Counted from the stretch's first letter, positions 8,796 through 16,940 are shown. The stretch is 27,257 nucleotides of DNA from JAVBQJ01 sp031549115 (GCA_031549115.1 JAVBQJ010000151.1:1-27257), one strand, 5' to 3'. Program-made: numbers and translations. Notes: a model not told the origin generated them from the letters alone.

Positions 8796-9487
8796 TAGCG
8801 GTCGGCAAAACCCAGCATCGAGGCGATCTGTTCGATCGAATGGTCGGTCGTCCGCAGCAGCACCATTGCTTTTTCGATCCGCAGCATCCGTTGAAATTGC
8901 TGCGGCGGCATTCCGTACTCCTGCAGAAATAACCGATTCAGACTGTTGGCCGACAAACCGATCCGGCGGCTGATTCCGGCATTGTCCGACGGCCGGTCCA
9001 GTTGCAATTTCATCAGCTCGACAGCTTTCCGGATTCGCTCATCCGGCGCTTTGGCCCGCGCGCGGGGATTGATTGCCTCGGAAGGGAGCGACAGCAGGGC
9101 ATCGATAATCTGCCGCTGAATATGCAAGTACCGGATTTCCGGCGGAATCTGCTCCGAGCTTAAATAACCGGTTGCCGGCGGCTCTTTCAGTTGCAGCAGA
9201 TATACGCCGGGGCTGACACGGTTGAAATACTCAGGTGCGGTAAAATGCGCGAACAGATGGGTGAATGTTCCCTGGTTCCGGGTTGAAAAGCGGGTCAACG
9301 GCGGAATCAGCACAAACTCATCCATCCCTGGCGCGATGATTCTGCCATCCAGATCGATGAACTGTGTAACTGCTCCGCAATTATGATAGAAACGCCAGAA
9401 ATAGCCGTAACTGTTCGTGAAATTCCAGTTCTTCACCTCCGGCAGATATTCATATTGCAGAATTCCAATGTTATAATTTTTATACAT
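8723..9487 (-). CDS. AraC-family transcriptional regulator
   Basis: A 254-residue protein when started at the ATG at 9487. The C-terminal about 100 residues are the double helix-turn-helix of AraC/XylS: first helix pair around NAGISRRIGLSANSLNRLF, second around IEQIASMLGFADRYHFSKIF, ending PAAFRKNSPR. The N-terminal half is a cupin-like sensor (LIPPLTRFSTRNQGTFTHLF region). The frame stays open upstream to about 9622, but the upstream residues are low-complexity, lack an SD, and cover a promoter-like TATAAT; the 9487 start gives the N-terminus MYKNYNIGILQYEYLPEVKN expected for this kind of regulator. It diverges from the TIM-barrel gene at 9639, the classic arrangement for a regulator and its target. 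Confidence 0.85.
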   Translation of the reverse strand: MYKNYNIGILQYEYLPEVKNWNFTNSYGYFWRFYHNCGAVTQFIDLDGRIIAPGMDEFVLIPPLTRFSTRNQGTFTHLFAHFTAPEYFNRVSPGVYLLQLKEPPATGYLSSEQIPPEIRYLHIQRQIIDALLSLPSEAINPRARAKAPDERIRKAVELMKLQLDRPSDNAGISRRIGLSANSLNRLFLQEYGMPPQQFQRMLRIEKAMVLLRTTDHSIEQIASMLGFADRYHFSKIFKRILMVNPAAFRKNSPR

Positions 9488-9502
9488 TTTATTCTTGCAT
9501 AT

Positions 9503-9530
9503 ATTATAACTATACTCCGTGTACTGAAAA
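9503..9530 (-). promoter_or_regulatory. Putative promoter of the AraC gene
   Basis: On the minus strand TTTTCA (9525-9530) and a perfect TATAAT (9503-9508) lie 16 bp apart. Transcription would begin near 9496, only a few bases before the ATG at 9487, giving a nearly leaderless message. The -35 match is weak. Confidence 0.3.
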
Positions 9531-9578
9531 ATTCCAGTGAAGATGAAATTTACAGACATTTTTTTGTTTCTCATGACA

Positions 9579-9607
9579 TTTAAAAACCGATCCGAAAGTG
9601 CTATAAT
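9579..9607 (+). promoter_or_regulatory. Putative promoter of the 9639 gene, activator-dependent type
   Basis: A perfect TATAAT (9602-9607) is preceded, 17 bp upstream, by only a poor -35 (TTTAAA, 9579-9584). A good -10 with a bad -35 next to a divergent AraC gene suggests activation by that regulator. Confidence 0.4.
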
Positions 9608-9638
9608 ACTATCAGACAACAAAAGGAGTTTTTGATTT

Positions 9639-10652
9639 ATGAAAATGCAACCCGAACTTATTAACCGTATCGATTATCAATGTGAACTATTGATTCAGAA
9701 AATCAACAAATTGCGCCAGACTCATAACATCGCGGCGGGAGCTACTTCCGCTCCACGGCCCGCGGATTACATCGAAGATCCTCAAGTCGGTAAAACCTGT
9801 TCGGACTGGTGCGGGATGATCGAACCGGAAAATGCGGAACTGAACAGACTTCTCTTTGAGGCCCTGGCTGGAGCTCCGAAAACCGACCCCGCCAAACAGG
9901 CCAAACTGGACCGCGGCAACCTGTGGCTGTGGGGCGGGCCGACTCCATATTGGGGCGGTTCGATGGCCGACGACACGCTGATCACAGCTGCCGAAGCTTA
10001 TGATATTCACAATGGCGTTTATGTTTACGGCCCGACCAACGACAAAATGATGCAGCTCCACAGTAGTTTCGATAACCTGCTGTGCCAGGTGAACAGCAAC
10101 TGCCGCACCCCGGGGGCGCAGGAGGGAAGCAGCAATATGGAAAATGCGGAAAGGCTCAGCGAATTATCGCTCAAATACCCGAATATTCGCGGCGCCATGC
10201 TCGACGATGTGAGCACCGGGTTCAAAACCGTTTTGCCGGACGACTTCGCCGCGGTCAACCAGGCCTTGAAAAAACACAATGACGCCTTGAAAATGTACGG
10301 CGTGATTTATGCCCATGAACTGAATTCCCGCAATTTTTCTTTTGTAGCGCCATACCTTGATGTGGTCAATTTATGGTTCTGGTGCAAGGAAGAAATTCTT
10401 TCTTATGATGAAACCATTGCAAAATGTCTTGAAGTATTCCCCGGCAAACCGATCCTGCAGGGTATTTTCCTCCACGACTACGGTACTTCCGATGCCGGCG
10501 CACCGCCCGAATTATTGATTTATCAGCTGGACCGGACGCGTGAACACATCGCCCAAGGTCATATCAAAGGAGTCGTAATCCTCGGCGACCGCGAAATCGC
10601 CAAATGGCCGGCCACCGCCAAAGCCGTACAAGGATATTTGCGGAATCAATAA
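9639..10652 (+). CDS. Unrecognised cytoplasmic protein, probable (beta/alpha)8-barrel enzyme
   Basis: A 337-residue protein with no signal peptide or membrane helix. It starts with an amphipathic helix of about 25 residues, then shows the alternation of strands and helices expected of a TIM barrel: NLWLWGG (94-100), NGVYVYGP (125-132), IRGAMLDDVSTGF (183-195), LKMYGVIYAHEL (217-228), VVNLWFWC (242-249), ILQGIFLHDYG (272-282) and KGVVILGD (310-317). Candidate catalytic or metal residues at strand ends are D189/D190, H226 and H279/D280, a placement reminiscent of glycoside hydrolases or sugar-processing enzymes. I do not recognise the family. AGGAG at 9624-9628 supports the start. The divergent AraC gene suggests a substrate-induced catabolic role. 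Confidence 0.75.
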   Translation: MKMQPELINRIDYQCELLIQKINKLRQTHNIAAGATSAPRPADYIEDPQVGKTCSDWCGMIEPENAELNRLLFEALAGAPKTDPAKQAKLDRGNLWLWGGPTPYWGGSMADDTLITAAEAYDIHNGVYVYGPTNDKMMQLHSSFDNLLCQVNSNCRTPGAQEGSSNMENAERLSELSLKYPNIRGAMLDDVSTGFKTVLPDDFAAVNQALKKHNDALKMYGVIYAHELNSRNFSFVAPYLDVVNLWFWCKEEILSYDETIAKCLEVFPGKPILQGIFLHDYGTSDAGAPPELLIYQLDRTREHIAQGHIKGVVILGDREIAKWPATAKAVQGYLRNQ

Positions 10653-10746
10653 AAACGGATTACAGTTCCGGGAAGTGCCATCGCGAGTCATTCGAAAAAT
10701 CGATCTGATTCGAACTTATCGGGTTGGCTCCTCCCAAGCGCCCCCG

Positions 10747-10784
10747 CAAAAAAATACCTCCCTCGTTTCAAAAACAAGGGAGGT
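10747..10784 (-). terminator. Intrinsic terminator of the PEP-CTERM gene
   Basis: ACCTCCCT (10756-10763) pairs perfectly with AGGGAGGT (10777-10784), with further pairing inside the loop. Read on the minus strand the stem is followed by a run of seven T. It ends the PEP-CTERM gene 26 bp beyond its stop and may also stop convergent transcription from the 9639 gene. Confidence 0.8.
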
Positions 10785-10809
10785 CTTCAGCTTCATTCAG
10801 AGAAGATGA

Positions 10810-11556
10810 TTACTGCGCAGCATTCGTCTTTCTGCGCTTGAGCGCCGCCAGCGTGCCGCCGCCGAGGAGCAGGGCAGCCATCACGCCCGGAAGCGGCTGT
10901 CCCGAGGGAGACGCATTCTTGGATACAAGTTGTATTCCGAGGATGAGATCGTTAAAGTCGTTATCCCAGATGCCGGGACTGTCGTCAAAGCCGACAAGCA
11001 GGGTTGTCAGCGTATCGGTGACCAGAACGCGCTGGCCGTCTTTCTCAACATAACGCTGGGTTTCAAGCTCCGTAGTGGTCCACGTAAACGAAGGCGTGTT
11101 GCTGTTGAAGACATCGTAGTCCTGATTGAACACGTGCGAGTGCGCAAGCAAGCTTACGGGCTCACCCAAATCGTACGTTATGTAGGACTCGGTACCCGTG
11201 TAATACGAAACACCGCTGTGAACTTCCTGCATGCTGCCCGCAACACCGTATGCGTTAATCACATTGAGGTTCGTATTGCCGCTCATGCCGAAATTCGAAC
11301 CGAGCTCGATCACTTTCAGGTCATAAAGGCTGGCATCGAACTCCACGCCGAACACGCTGCTGAAGTTGATTTTGGAAGTATTCCAGCTTTCCGGGAGGTC
11401 GTGCGTGAGCCAGCTGAGCTGCGAGGATATCAGATCCTTGTTCGCTGCAATCACGGGCGTATCATAAGTCACCATCGTGGCTGCGTTTGTCATGCCGCAG
11501 AAAGCCGCAAGCACGGTAAAGAATGCCAATTTTCTTTTCATAAGCTTCCGTTTCAT
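10810..11556 (-). CDS. PEP-CTERM-type exported protein with DUF4114-like domain
   Basis: A 248-residue protein (243 if translated from the second ATG at 11541). It has an N-terminal signal peptide (LAFFTVLAAFCGMTNA) and a C-terminal sorting signal: PLPGVMAALLLGGG, a hydrophobic helix, and a basic end KRRK. This is the layout recognised by exosortase, although the canonical P-E-P is here P-L-P-G. The mature part is rich in beta strands and Asn/Asp; GFDDSPGIWDNDFNDLILGI resembles the acidic motif of DUF4114-type domains, possibly calcium-binding. Two tandem starts (11556 and 11541) both have weak SD; GGAAG precedes the second closely. It ends at a strong terminator and is monocistronic. Exosortase substrates are surface or matrix proteins. 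Confidence 0.82.
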   Translation of the reverse strand: MKRKLMKRKLAFFTVLAAFCGMTNAATMVTYDTPVIAANKDLISSQLSWLTHDLPESWNTSKINFSSVFGVEFDASLYDLKVIELGSNFGMSGNTNLNVINAYGVAGSMQEVHSGVSYYTGTESYITYDLGEPVSLLAHSHVFNQDYDVFNSNTPSFTWTTTELETQRYVEKDGQRVLVTDTLTTLLVGFDDSPGIWDNDFNDLILGIQLVSKNASPSGQPLPGVMAALLLGGGTLAALKRRKTNAAQ

Positions 11557-11743
11557 TTTTTTTGTTTTACTTGTTGTGATTATTTTTCTTCAAAGTTCGT
11601 TTTCTTGCGCCCATTTCAGACGCAACATTATCCCTAATCGTAACCTCTGCCGATATGGCGGGTGACGAACAGCAAAAATGAGTGAAAATTTTCCCGAGAA
11701 GGCATAGTTACCGTCTCCTAATACCCTAATTTATGGACCAAAA

Positions 11744-11844
11744 CGTGACATCTTGCCATAAGATACAACCATTCATGTTATTGTCAAGTGTAAAAATCAC
11801 AAAAACAAGTAAAATTTTTACGTTTTTTTTGACGTGATGTCACG
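11744..11844. promoter_or_regulatory. AT-rich control region with inverted repeats between the divergent PEP-CTERM and TPR genes
   Basis: The 446-bp gap 11557-12002 holds no convincing gene. It contains CGTGACATC (11744-11752) and its exact inverse GATGTCACG (11836-11844). The second copy overlaps a dyad CGTGA-TG-TCACG (11833-11844). An 8-bp inverted repeat GTAAAAAT/ATTTTTAC (11790-11797 and 11814-11821) and an overlapping palindrome GTAAAATTTTTAC (11809-11821) lie between them, followed by eight T. These look like operators for one or two dimeric regulators; the regulator is unknown. Confidence 0.4.
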
Positions 11845-11852
11845 GAATAAAA

Positions 11853-11880
11853 TTGCAAAACCACTGTAAGATGCTATTGT
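11853..11880 (+). promoter_or_regulatory. Putative promoter of the 12003 TPR gene
   Basis: TTGCAA (11853-11858) and TATTGT (11875-11880) are 16 bp apart. The CGTGA-TG-TCACG dyad sits just upstream of the -35, where an activator would bind. The leader would be about 115 nt. Confidence 0.3.
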
Positions 11881-12002
11881 AATAGGACTCAATGTTTGGG
11901 ACTTTCGTGTTAAATATTAGTTGTTTGGTCGCTTCGATAAAAACAAGTCCAGATTCCGGTAATCTGTGTCACGGCAGGAATACTACTCTACAGGATAAAA
12001 TC

Positions 12003-14315
12003 ATGACTGCAAAACCCAAAAAGATTTCGCGATTGAAGTTGTTGTTTCTGGTTGCCCTGTTCTGCGTCGTCGCAGCTGCATTACTCGCAGTTTCGTACCA
12101 TATATTCTACAATTACCACAAGGTGCAGCACTACGACGATGCCATCATAGCCATTAACAATAAAAATTGGACTCTTGCCGAAAAAATCTTGAAGGAGTGC
12201 ATTCAGGCCGACCCCAACGACGAAAACGCGGTAGCCAAACTGGCGATGGTCTGCGAAAAGCTGGACAACTGGTCCGAGGCCGGTGTGCTGTGGGCTCATG
12301 CGGCACGCCTCAATGAGTTCAAGCCGGAATACACAGAGTCGATGCTTGCCGCGTTTTTAAAGGGCGGCAATGCCGGTTGGCTGCAATTCAAACTGGAAAA
12401 AATGCGTCCACTGACTTCCGATCGCTATATATTGATGCTGGCCTTCGCTTACGGCAATCAGGGAAAGATTCGCGAGGGAATCGCAGAATTCGAAAAAATC
12501 CAGGACCAGGAGCTCCTGAGTTCTCCCCTGGGACGGTTGACTGCTTTCTATATCGATCCGGATCGTTCTATGACTCCAGAGAAAATCGCCGAGCTCGAAG
12601 CGTTGTCGGAAGGTGACGAGGCCGCGGCTTTTTATGCGCAAACGCTTCTTGCCGACTATTATCTCAATTCGGGCAAAATAGCGGATGCCGAGAAGTATTT
12701 GCTGAAGACCCTGTCCTTCAATCCTTTGACGGGCTCTCTGAACCTTGCGCACTTCTATTATCTGACCGGGAAAGTGGATGAATCCTTGAAGCTTTACAAG
12801 GAAAACGCCAACGAGTTGGCTCCCCTCGGCGCCATGCGTTACGGCGAAGCCCTGGCCACCGCGAACCAGCCCGACGAAATTCTTGCCCTCGCCCAAAAAC
12901 ACAGCCTGGGCAGCAAGCAACATATTCAGGCCGGTTATTACCTGGAAGCTCTGGTGGCTTTCATGAAAAAAGACGATGCTCTGCTGGCGGAGAAGCTCAG
13001 TTATCTCGGCGGCGGCTATCCCAATACCCCGACCGCCCATCTGCTGCTATTGTACAACGGCGTCAAACAGCGGAATCCGGACACAGTCATTCGTCACATC
13101 ACCCAGCTTTACGCCATGAAGAGCAACGTCGTATTGAAAAACAATTGTACGAACATGGTTAAGTCTTTCGCCCTCGACCTGCTGAAGAAAAACGAACTGG
13201 ATGCCGCCGCGCGGATTTCCCTCCGGATGCTGGAGCTAAATGAAAACGACATCGTCTTTACCCGCGCCGCCGTTACGAGCGCATTTCGGGACAGCACTCT
13301 GTCACGGCGGGACCTCGAAGATGCATTGAAATTATATCCGAACGATCCCGGGCTGCTGGCCATCGCAGCAGATTTCTATCTGCAGAACGGCGATTTCGCC
13401 GCCGCCCGGAAGTATGCAGAAAAACAGCTGCAAGGCATCCCCGGAAACATTCCGGCCCAACTCCAGATCATCACCGCCATGGAAGGACAGAAGAAGATTC
13501 AGGAGGCCGCCAGGACCTTCACCGAGCTTTATCACAAGACTCCCGCGGACCGGAAACTGTTGACCATGTATCTGGCATTTTGTTCGCAGCACAAACTGAC
13601 CGAGGAGCTGACAGACCTGAAAACCTTCCTCGACGCCAACTCCTATGACGGACTCCGCATCGTTGTCAACCTGGCGGGCGCCGAAAAAGCATATGCCGAC
13701 AACAACCGCGAAAAAATGTACGAAATGTTGATGCGGATTGTCGACGACCCGAGCACAGCGGTAGCCACATCGGAAAACGCCAACATCCTTTTCCGTACCG
13801 CCACCCTGCTGGGCGAAGCCGACTACCTGCCTCCGGCCATTGCCGTTTTTGAGCGGCTCCTCAAACTGGATCCCAATAACGCCTTGTGCCTCGTCAACAT
13901 GTCGGAACTCTATGCCGTCCAGAATGCCGGCAAAGACGACAAAGCCACCGCCACGGCACTCGAACTGGCACGTCGCGCCTATTACATCGACTCCAACTCG
14001 CCCATTGTCCGGGAATATTACGCCATGCGGTTGTTTGAAAGTAAAAAATATGCGGAAACCGAGCGCCTGCTTTTCAGTGCGGTTCAGGAAGGCAATATTT
14101 CGCCGCGGGCTCTGGATGCCTGGAAAAGTTCCATCGAAAATGTGATTCGCACACTCGCCGCGCAAAATGAAGCTTCTCTTTGCATCACCTATTGCCAATC
14201 GCTCCTCGGGATTTTTCCGGACAACCAACTGGCCAAGGACACTTTGGACGCCCTGGAACTGGCACGCCAAAAAGCGGAAGAGGAGGCCGCGGCAGAAGCC
14301 GCCCGCCAGGATTGA
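12003..14315 (+). CDS. Membrane-anchored TPR-repeat protein
   Basis: A 770-residue protein. A basic start (MTAKPKKISRLK) leads into one membrane helix (about 11-36), after which the chain is made of tetratricopeptide-like repeats to the end, for example AIIAINNKNWTLAEKIL and ENAVAKLAMVCEKLDNWSEA, then many A-x3-Y/G-N-P turns. The frame is open upstream to 11892, but the ATG at 12003 is chosen for AGGAT just before it and because it yields a clean anchor. The C-terminus is a charged Glu/Ala tail (AEEEAAAEAARQD). Large membrane TPR proteins accompany exosortase/PEP-CTERM systems in several phyla, and a PEP-CTERM gene diverges here, but no exosortase is in the window, so the link is only inferred. 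Confidence 0.82.
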   Translation: MTAKPKKISRLKLLFLVALFCVVAAALLAVSYHIFYNYHKVQHYDDAIIAINNKNWTLAEKILKECIQADPNDENAVAKLAMVCEKLDNWSEAGVLWAHAARLNEFKPEYTESMLAAFLKGGNAGWLQFKLEKMRPLTSDRYILMLAFAYGNQGKIREGIAEFEKIQDQELLSSPLGRLTAFYIDPDRSMTPEKIAELEALSEGDEAAAFYAQTLLADYYLNSGKIADAEKYLLKTLSFNPLTGSLNLAHFYYLTGKVDESLKLYKENANELAPLGAMRYGEALATANQPDEILALAQKHSLGSKQHIQAGYYLEALVAFMKKDDALLAEKLSYLGGGYPNTPTAHLLLLYNGVKQRNPDTVIRHITQLYAMKSNVVLKNNCTNMVKSFALDLLKKNELDAAARISLRMLELNENDIVFTRAAVTSAFRDSTLSRRDLEDALKLYPNDPGLLAIAADFYLQNGDFAAARKYAEKQLQGIPGNIPAQLQIITAMEGQKKIQEAARTFTELYHKTPADRKLLTMYLAFCSQHKLTEELTDLKTFLDANSYDGLRIVVNLAGAEKAYADNNREKMYEMLMRIVDDPSTAVATSENANILFRTATLLGEADYLPPAIAVFERLLKLDPNNALCLVNMSELYAVQNAGKDDKATATALELARRAYYIDSNSPIVREYYAMRLFESKKYAETERLLFSAVQEGNISPRALDAWKSSIENVIRTLAAQNEASLCITYCQSLLGIFPDNQLAKDTLDALELARQKAEEEAAAEAARQD

Positions 14316-14349
14316 CATGCCGGTCCTGAGCAACAATCCAAGTTTTTAT

Positions 14350-14383
14350 CCGTGAAGGAGTTCCTGATTTGACTCCTTCACGG
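14350..14383. terminator. Strong hairpin between convergent genes
   Basis: A perfect 12-bp inverted repeat, CCGTGAAGGAGT (14350-14361) and ACTCCTTCACGG (14372-14383), with a 10-nt loop. It lies 34 bp after the TPR stop and 44 bp before the stop of the convergent membrane-protein gene. No T-run follows on either strand, so it may act as a bidirectional roadblock or RNA-stabilising stem rather than a canonical terminator. Confidence 0.6.
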
Positions 14384-14427
14384 CGGCCGAATGAAGCACA
14401 ACGGATTTTTTGCATCAATTGATTTGT

Positions 14428-15006
14428 TTAGCGGTTTTCGCAGGCACGCATTTGGCAATACGCAATTCTCCCGCACAATATAAGAGCCAGGACAACATAG
14501 TAAAGCGACATAATTGCATAGAGAGAAAACTCCGGTATGGATGCTGTAACGCCGGCACAAAGCGCAGCAATGCCTCCCAAAACAGGAAATAGCAACAGTT
14601 TATGGTATTTCATCTTTTCACAATACAGTAAGCCCAGTCCCAACAAGATGAATACCAGTGTCTTACCGCAAACAATATACCACGCATATTCATTGCAGAG
14701 CCACGCGGGGACGCGAGTGCAGAAAATCATTATCATCCACCCGCCTGTTACCATAAAAGCGATGAGGTGATCAAAGTCACGTTCTTTGATCAAAAAAAAT
14801 GTATTTGTCAGCGCGGCCACCAAAGCAGTAATATAAAATGGCAGCATAAATACCCCATACATGATTACCAAAAGGCCGGTACTGTCGTCATACGTGGAAA
14901 TTTCCCCCAGATCAGTCAGAAAACTGACTATGATAAAAATCACGAATGCGACTGAAAGATTGGAAAAAAACGCGCATAATCGGGCCCTATTGTTGCAATG
15001 TTCCAT
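14428..15006 (-). CDS. Six-helix integral membrane protein, unknown function
   Basis: A 192-residue protein if started at the ATG at 15006; the frame is open to a TTG at 15072, but neither start has a good SD. Six hydrophobic segments are visible: LCAFFSNLSVAFVIFIIVSF, LLVIMYGVFMLPFYITALVA, FMVTGGWMIMIFC, IVCGKTLVFILLGLGLLYC, LLLFPVLGGIAALCAGV and AIMSLYYVVLALILCGRIAY. It is Cys-rich for a bacterial membrane protein and has no transporter or enzyme motif that I recognise. It diverges from the small membrane protein and ADP-ribosylglycohydrolase-like operon, so a shared process is possible. Base composition is more AT-rich than the flanking operons. Confidence 0.65.
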   Translation of the reverse strand: MEHCNNRARLCAFFSNLSVAFVIFIIVSFLTDLGEISTYDDSTGLLVIMYGVFMLPFYITALVAALTNTFFLIKERDFDHLIAFMVTGGWMIMIFCTRVPAWLCNEYAWYIVCGKTLVFILLGLGLLYCEKMKYHKLLLFPVLGGIAALCAGVTASIPEFSLYAIMSLYYVVLALILCGRIAYCQMRACENR

Positions 15007-15177
15007 ATCGATAAACTGCCACGGGAAACATACGATATCGGAGACCAGAGAAAATGGAACGTCCAATGTCAAACTCCGATTACCGTAGCGTCGGAACGGA
15101 AGATTGTCAAATCGTCGTTGCCCGATTCATGCGCGGAATACCATCCGCGTCAACCAACGCCCAGTATAAGCTCCGAC

Positions 15178-15205
15178 TTGCATGCGGCGGTTTATCATGT
15201 ATATT
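15178..15205 (+). promoter_or_regulatory. Putative promoter of the membrane ADP-ribosylglycohydrolase operon
   Basis: TTGCAT (15178-15183) and TATATT (15200-15205) are 16 bp apart. The inferred start near 15212 gives a 30-nt leader before the ATG at 15242, which is preceded by AAGGG. Confidence 0.4.
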
Positions 15206-15241
15206 ACGCAAAAATAGACAGCGCGAACAAAGGGCATTGCG

Positions 15242-15583
15242 ATGATCCTATTGCTTTATTACGGATTTTTGTTTTTCGGGGTTTTGTCCATTATACGATA
15301 CATTCAGGTAAATCTGGACTCTGTTCAACGTGCTTATGACCGCTGCCAAGAAAACAAAACAGAATGTTTGCTTTACCGGGTCGAGTGGGAGGCAATAGTT
15401 CCGATTTTATGTGTGCTTTTCAGTATTGTCAACTATTGGAGGCCGTCTCCCTGGTATGCGAAATTTCACTTCGTCTTTTTGTGGTTCCTTGCCGGTGAAG
15501 TGTTTTCGTTCCTGTTCTTCGAGTTTGTCTGCAACGATATTCCGCGTCGCATAAACCGTAAAAAGGACTCCTCGCAGCAATGA
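15242..15583 (+). CDS. Small membrane protein, unknown function
   Basis: A 113-residue protein with three hydrophobic segments: LLLYYGFLFFGVLSIIRYI (about 3-21), IVPILCVLFSIVNYW (about 52-66) and FHFVFLWFLAGEVFSFLFFE (about 75-94), and a basic tail (RRINRKKDSSQQ). Its stop overlaps the start of the ADP-ribosylglycohydrolase-like gene (ATGA at 15580-15583), so the two are translationally coupled and likely act together in the membrane. The architecture of the following protein's N-terminus (several helices with tryptophan-proline motifs) is similar in style. No family recognised. Confidence 0.7.
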   Translation: MILLLYYGFLFFGVLSIIRYIQVNLDSVQRAYDRCQENKTECLLYRVEWEAIVPILCVLFSIVNYWRPSPWYAKFHFVFLWFLAGEVFSFLFFEFVCNDIPRRINRKKDSSQQ

Positions 15584-16929
15584 AGCTCTTGATGATATTG
15601 CTTTCGGTCATGGCGCTATGGCACGTCGCCGCAGGGGCCGTACTGGTTTTCCGGAAAACGTCTTCGATGCGAATTCCCTGGTGGCTGACCGCCGGAGAGT
15701 GCGACAGCCCCTGGTGGGTGCTGCTTATCCTGGTGTCGCAGTTTGACGATGCATTGCCAACTCCATGGTATTTTTCTTTCCCCGCTTTACTGGCGGGCTG
15801 GCTCGGCAGTGAATATCTGCTCTGGTGTATGATGCGATGGCGGCGGGCGAAACGGCCTCGCGGCGCTCCGGATGCCGCGCTTCTCGATTGCCTGCTCGGA
15901 GGAGCCGCGGGCGACAGCATGGGATTGCCGTATGAACGGCTTTCACCGCGAACCGTCGCTCGTATGCGGGAAATCACCGGCCAAAGTCTGTTCTGGCGGT
16001 ATGGGACGGTCAGCGACGACACCGAGCAGACGGTTCTGGTCGCGGAGGCACTGTCGCGCAATCCCCGCGGCGACGCGGTTGCGTTTCTCAAGGATTTTTC
16101 GCGGACCTACCGGCGCTGGATTCTCTGGAATCCATGGACTTCCGGCCGCGCGTCTTTGCTGTCCGGGGTAAAACTGTGGTTCGGCTGCCCCCCCACCCGA
16201 AGCGGAATCGCGTCGGCCGGAAATGCTCCGGCCATGCGCAGCGCGGTGATCGGCGTGTATTATGCCGGTGAACCGGAAACAAGGAGACATTTTGTCCGCG
16301 CCTCCACCCGCATGACGCATACGGATATGCGCGCGGAAATCGGAGCGCAGGCAGTCGCGTCACTTGCGGCGTATTTGACCAAAACATCCGCGCCCTCTCC
16401 GGAAGAAATCATCCTGCTGCTGCGCGAAGAAGGGCCGAACGAACCGGAATGGCAAACATGCGTTTCCGGACTGGAACAGAAGTGCCGGCTTTATCCGCAC
16501 GGGCAGAAGCCCTCGGGGTATGACGCCGGCGACAAGGGCGTCAGCGGCTATGTTTACGCGACCGTCATCGCGGCAATCTATCTATGGTACTCTTCGCAAT
16601 CCGATTATGAGAAAATCATTCTGTCGGCCATTCACCACGGCGGCGACACCGACACGGTCGCGGCAATCGCCGGGGCATTGGCCGGAATTCAGGCCGGAGC
16701 GGAAGCCATTCCGCCTCAATGGCTGCATGGCATAAAAGCGTATCCCTATTCGCCGGCTTACCTGAAACAGCTCGCGACGCATCCGTACCGTTTCCAATAT
16801 TGGATGCTGCATCTGCGTTTGCTCGCGATGCTCCTCCTGTGCCTGGTTTTACTCTGGAACATTGTCGAACGCGGACTTATCGCCGCTGTTTCTCTTTTCC
16901 GCAGAAACAAGCATACCCCGGAATCGTGA
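15580..16929 (+). CDS. Membrane-tethered ADP-ribosylglycohydrolase-fold protein
   Basis: A 449-residue protein. Residues 1-90 hold hydrophobic segments (about 1-24, 45-54 and 65-86), residues about 97-390 are an ADP-ribosylglycohydrolase (DraG/ARH) domain, and a last membrane helix (about 412-432) follows. ARH signatures are GGAAGDSMGLPYE (107-119), the metal motif SDDTEQT (145-151), THTDMRAEIGAQAV, and the second metal motif HGGDTDT with D356 and D358, so both magnesium-binding sites look intact. The family removes ADP-ribose from proteins, nucleic acids or small molecules, and usual members are soluble and about 300 residues; a membrane-bound form is unusual. Which side of the membrane the domain faces cannot be told. 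It is coupled to the gene before it and followed after 11 bp by a secreted protein. Confidence 0.85.
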   Translation: MKLLMILLSVMALWHVAAGAVLVFRKTSSMRIPWWLTAGECDSPWWVLLILVSQFDDALPTPWYFSFPALLAGWLGSEYLLWCMMRWRRAKRPRGAPDAALLDCLLGGAAGDSMGLPYERLSPRTVARMREITGQSLFWRYGTVSDDTEQTVLVAEALSRNPRGDAVAFLKDFSRTYRRWILWNPWTSGRASLLSGVKLWFGCPPTRSGIASAGNAPAMRSAVIGVYYAGEPETRRHFVRASTRMTHTDMRAEIGAQAVASLAAYLTKTSAPSPEEIILLLREEGPNEPEWQTCVSGLEQKCRLYPHGQKPSGYDAGDKGVSGYVYATVIAAIYLWYSSQSDYEKIILSAIHHGGDTDTVAAIAGALAGIQAGAEAIPPQWLHGIKAYPYSPAYLKQLATHPYRFQYWMLHLRLLAMLLLCLVLLWNIVERGLIAAVSLFRRNKHTPES

Positions 16930-16940
16930 ATGACGCCGTC

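Noticed and set aside
9488..9622. N-terminal extension of the AraC protein up to a TTG at 9622
   Set aside because: Low-complexity residues, no SD, and it overlaps promoter-like sequences for both divergent genes.
10690..10714. Two ATTCGAA copies 18 bp apart after the 9639 gene
   Set aside because: Short, downstream of the gene and without a promoter nearby; could easily be chance.
11557..11891. Sigma54-type promoter upstream of the PEP-CTERM gene
   Set aside because: I looked for the GG/GC -24/-12 pattern on the minus strand because some PEP-CTERM genes use it, and found no acceptable match.
13332..14336. Minus-strand open frame inside the TPR gene
   Set aside because: Shadow of the plus-strand TPR gene; Phe/Gly-rich with no plausible start context.
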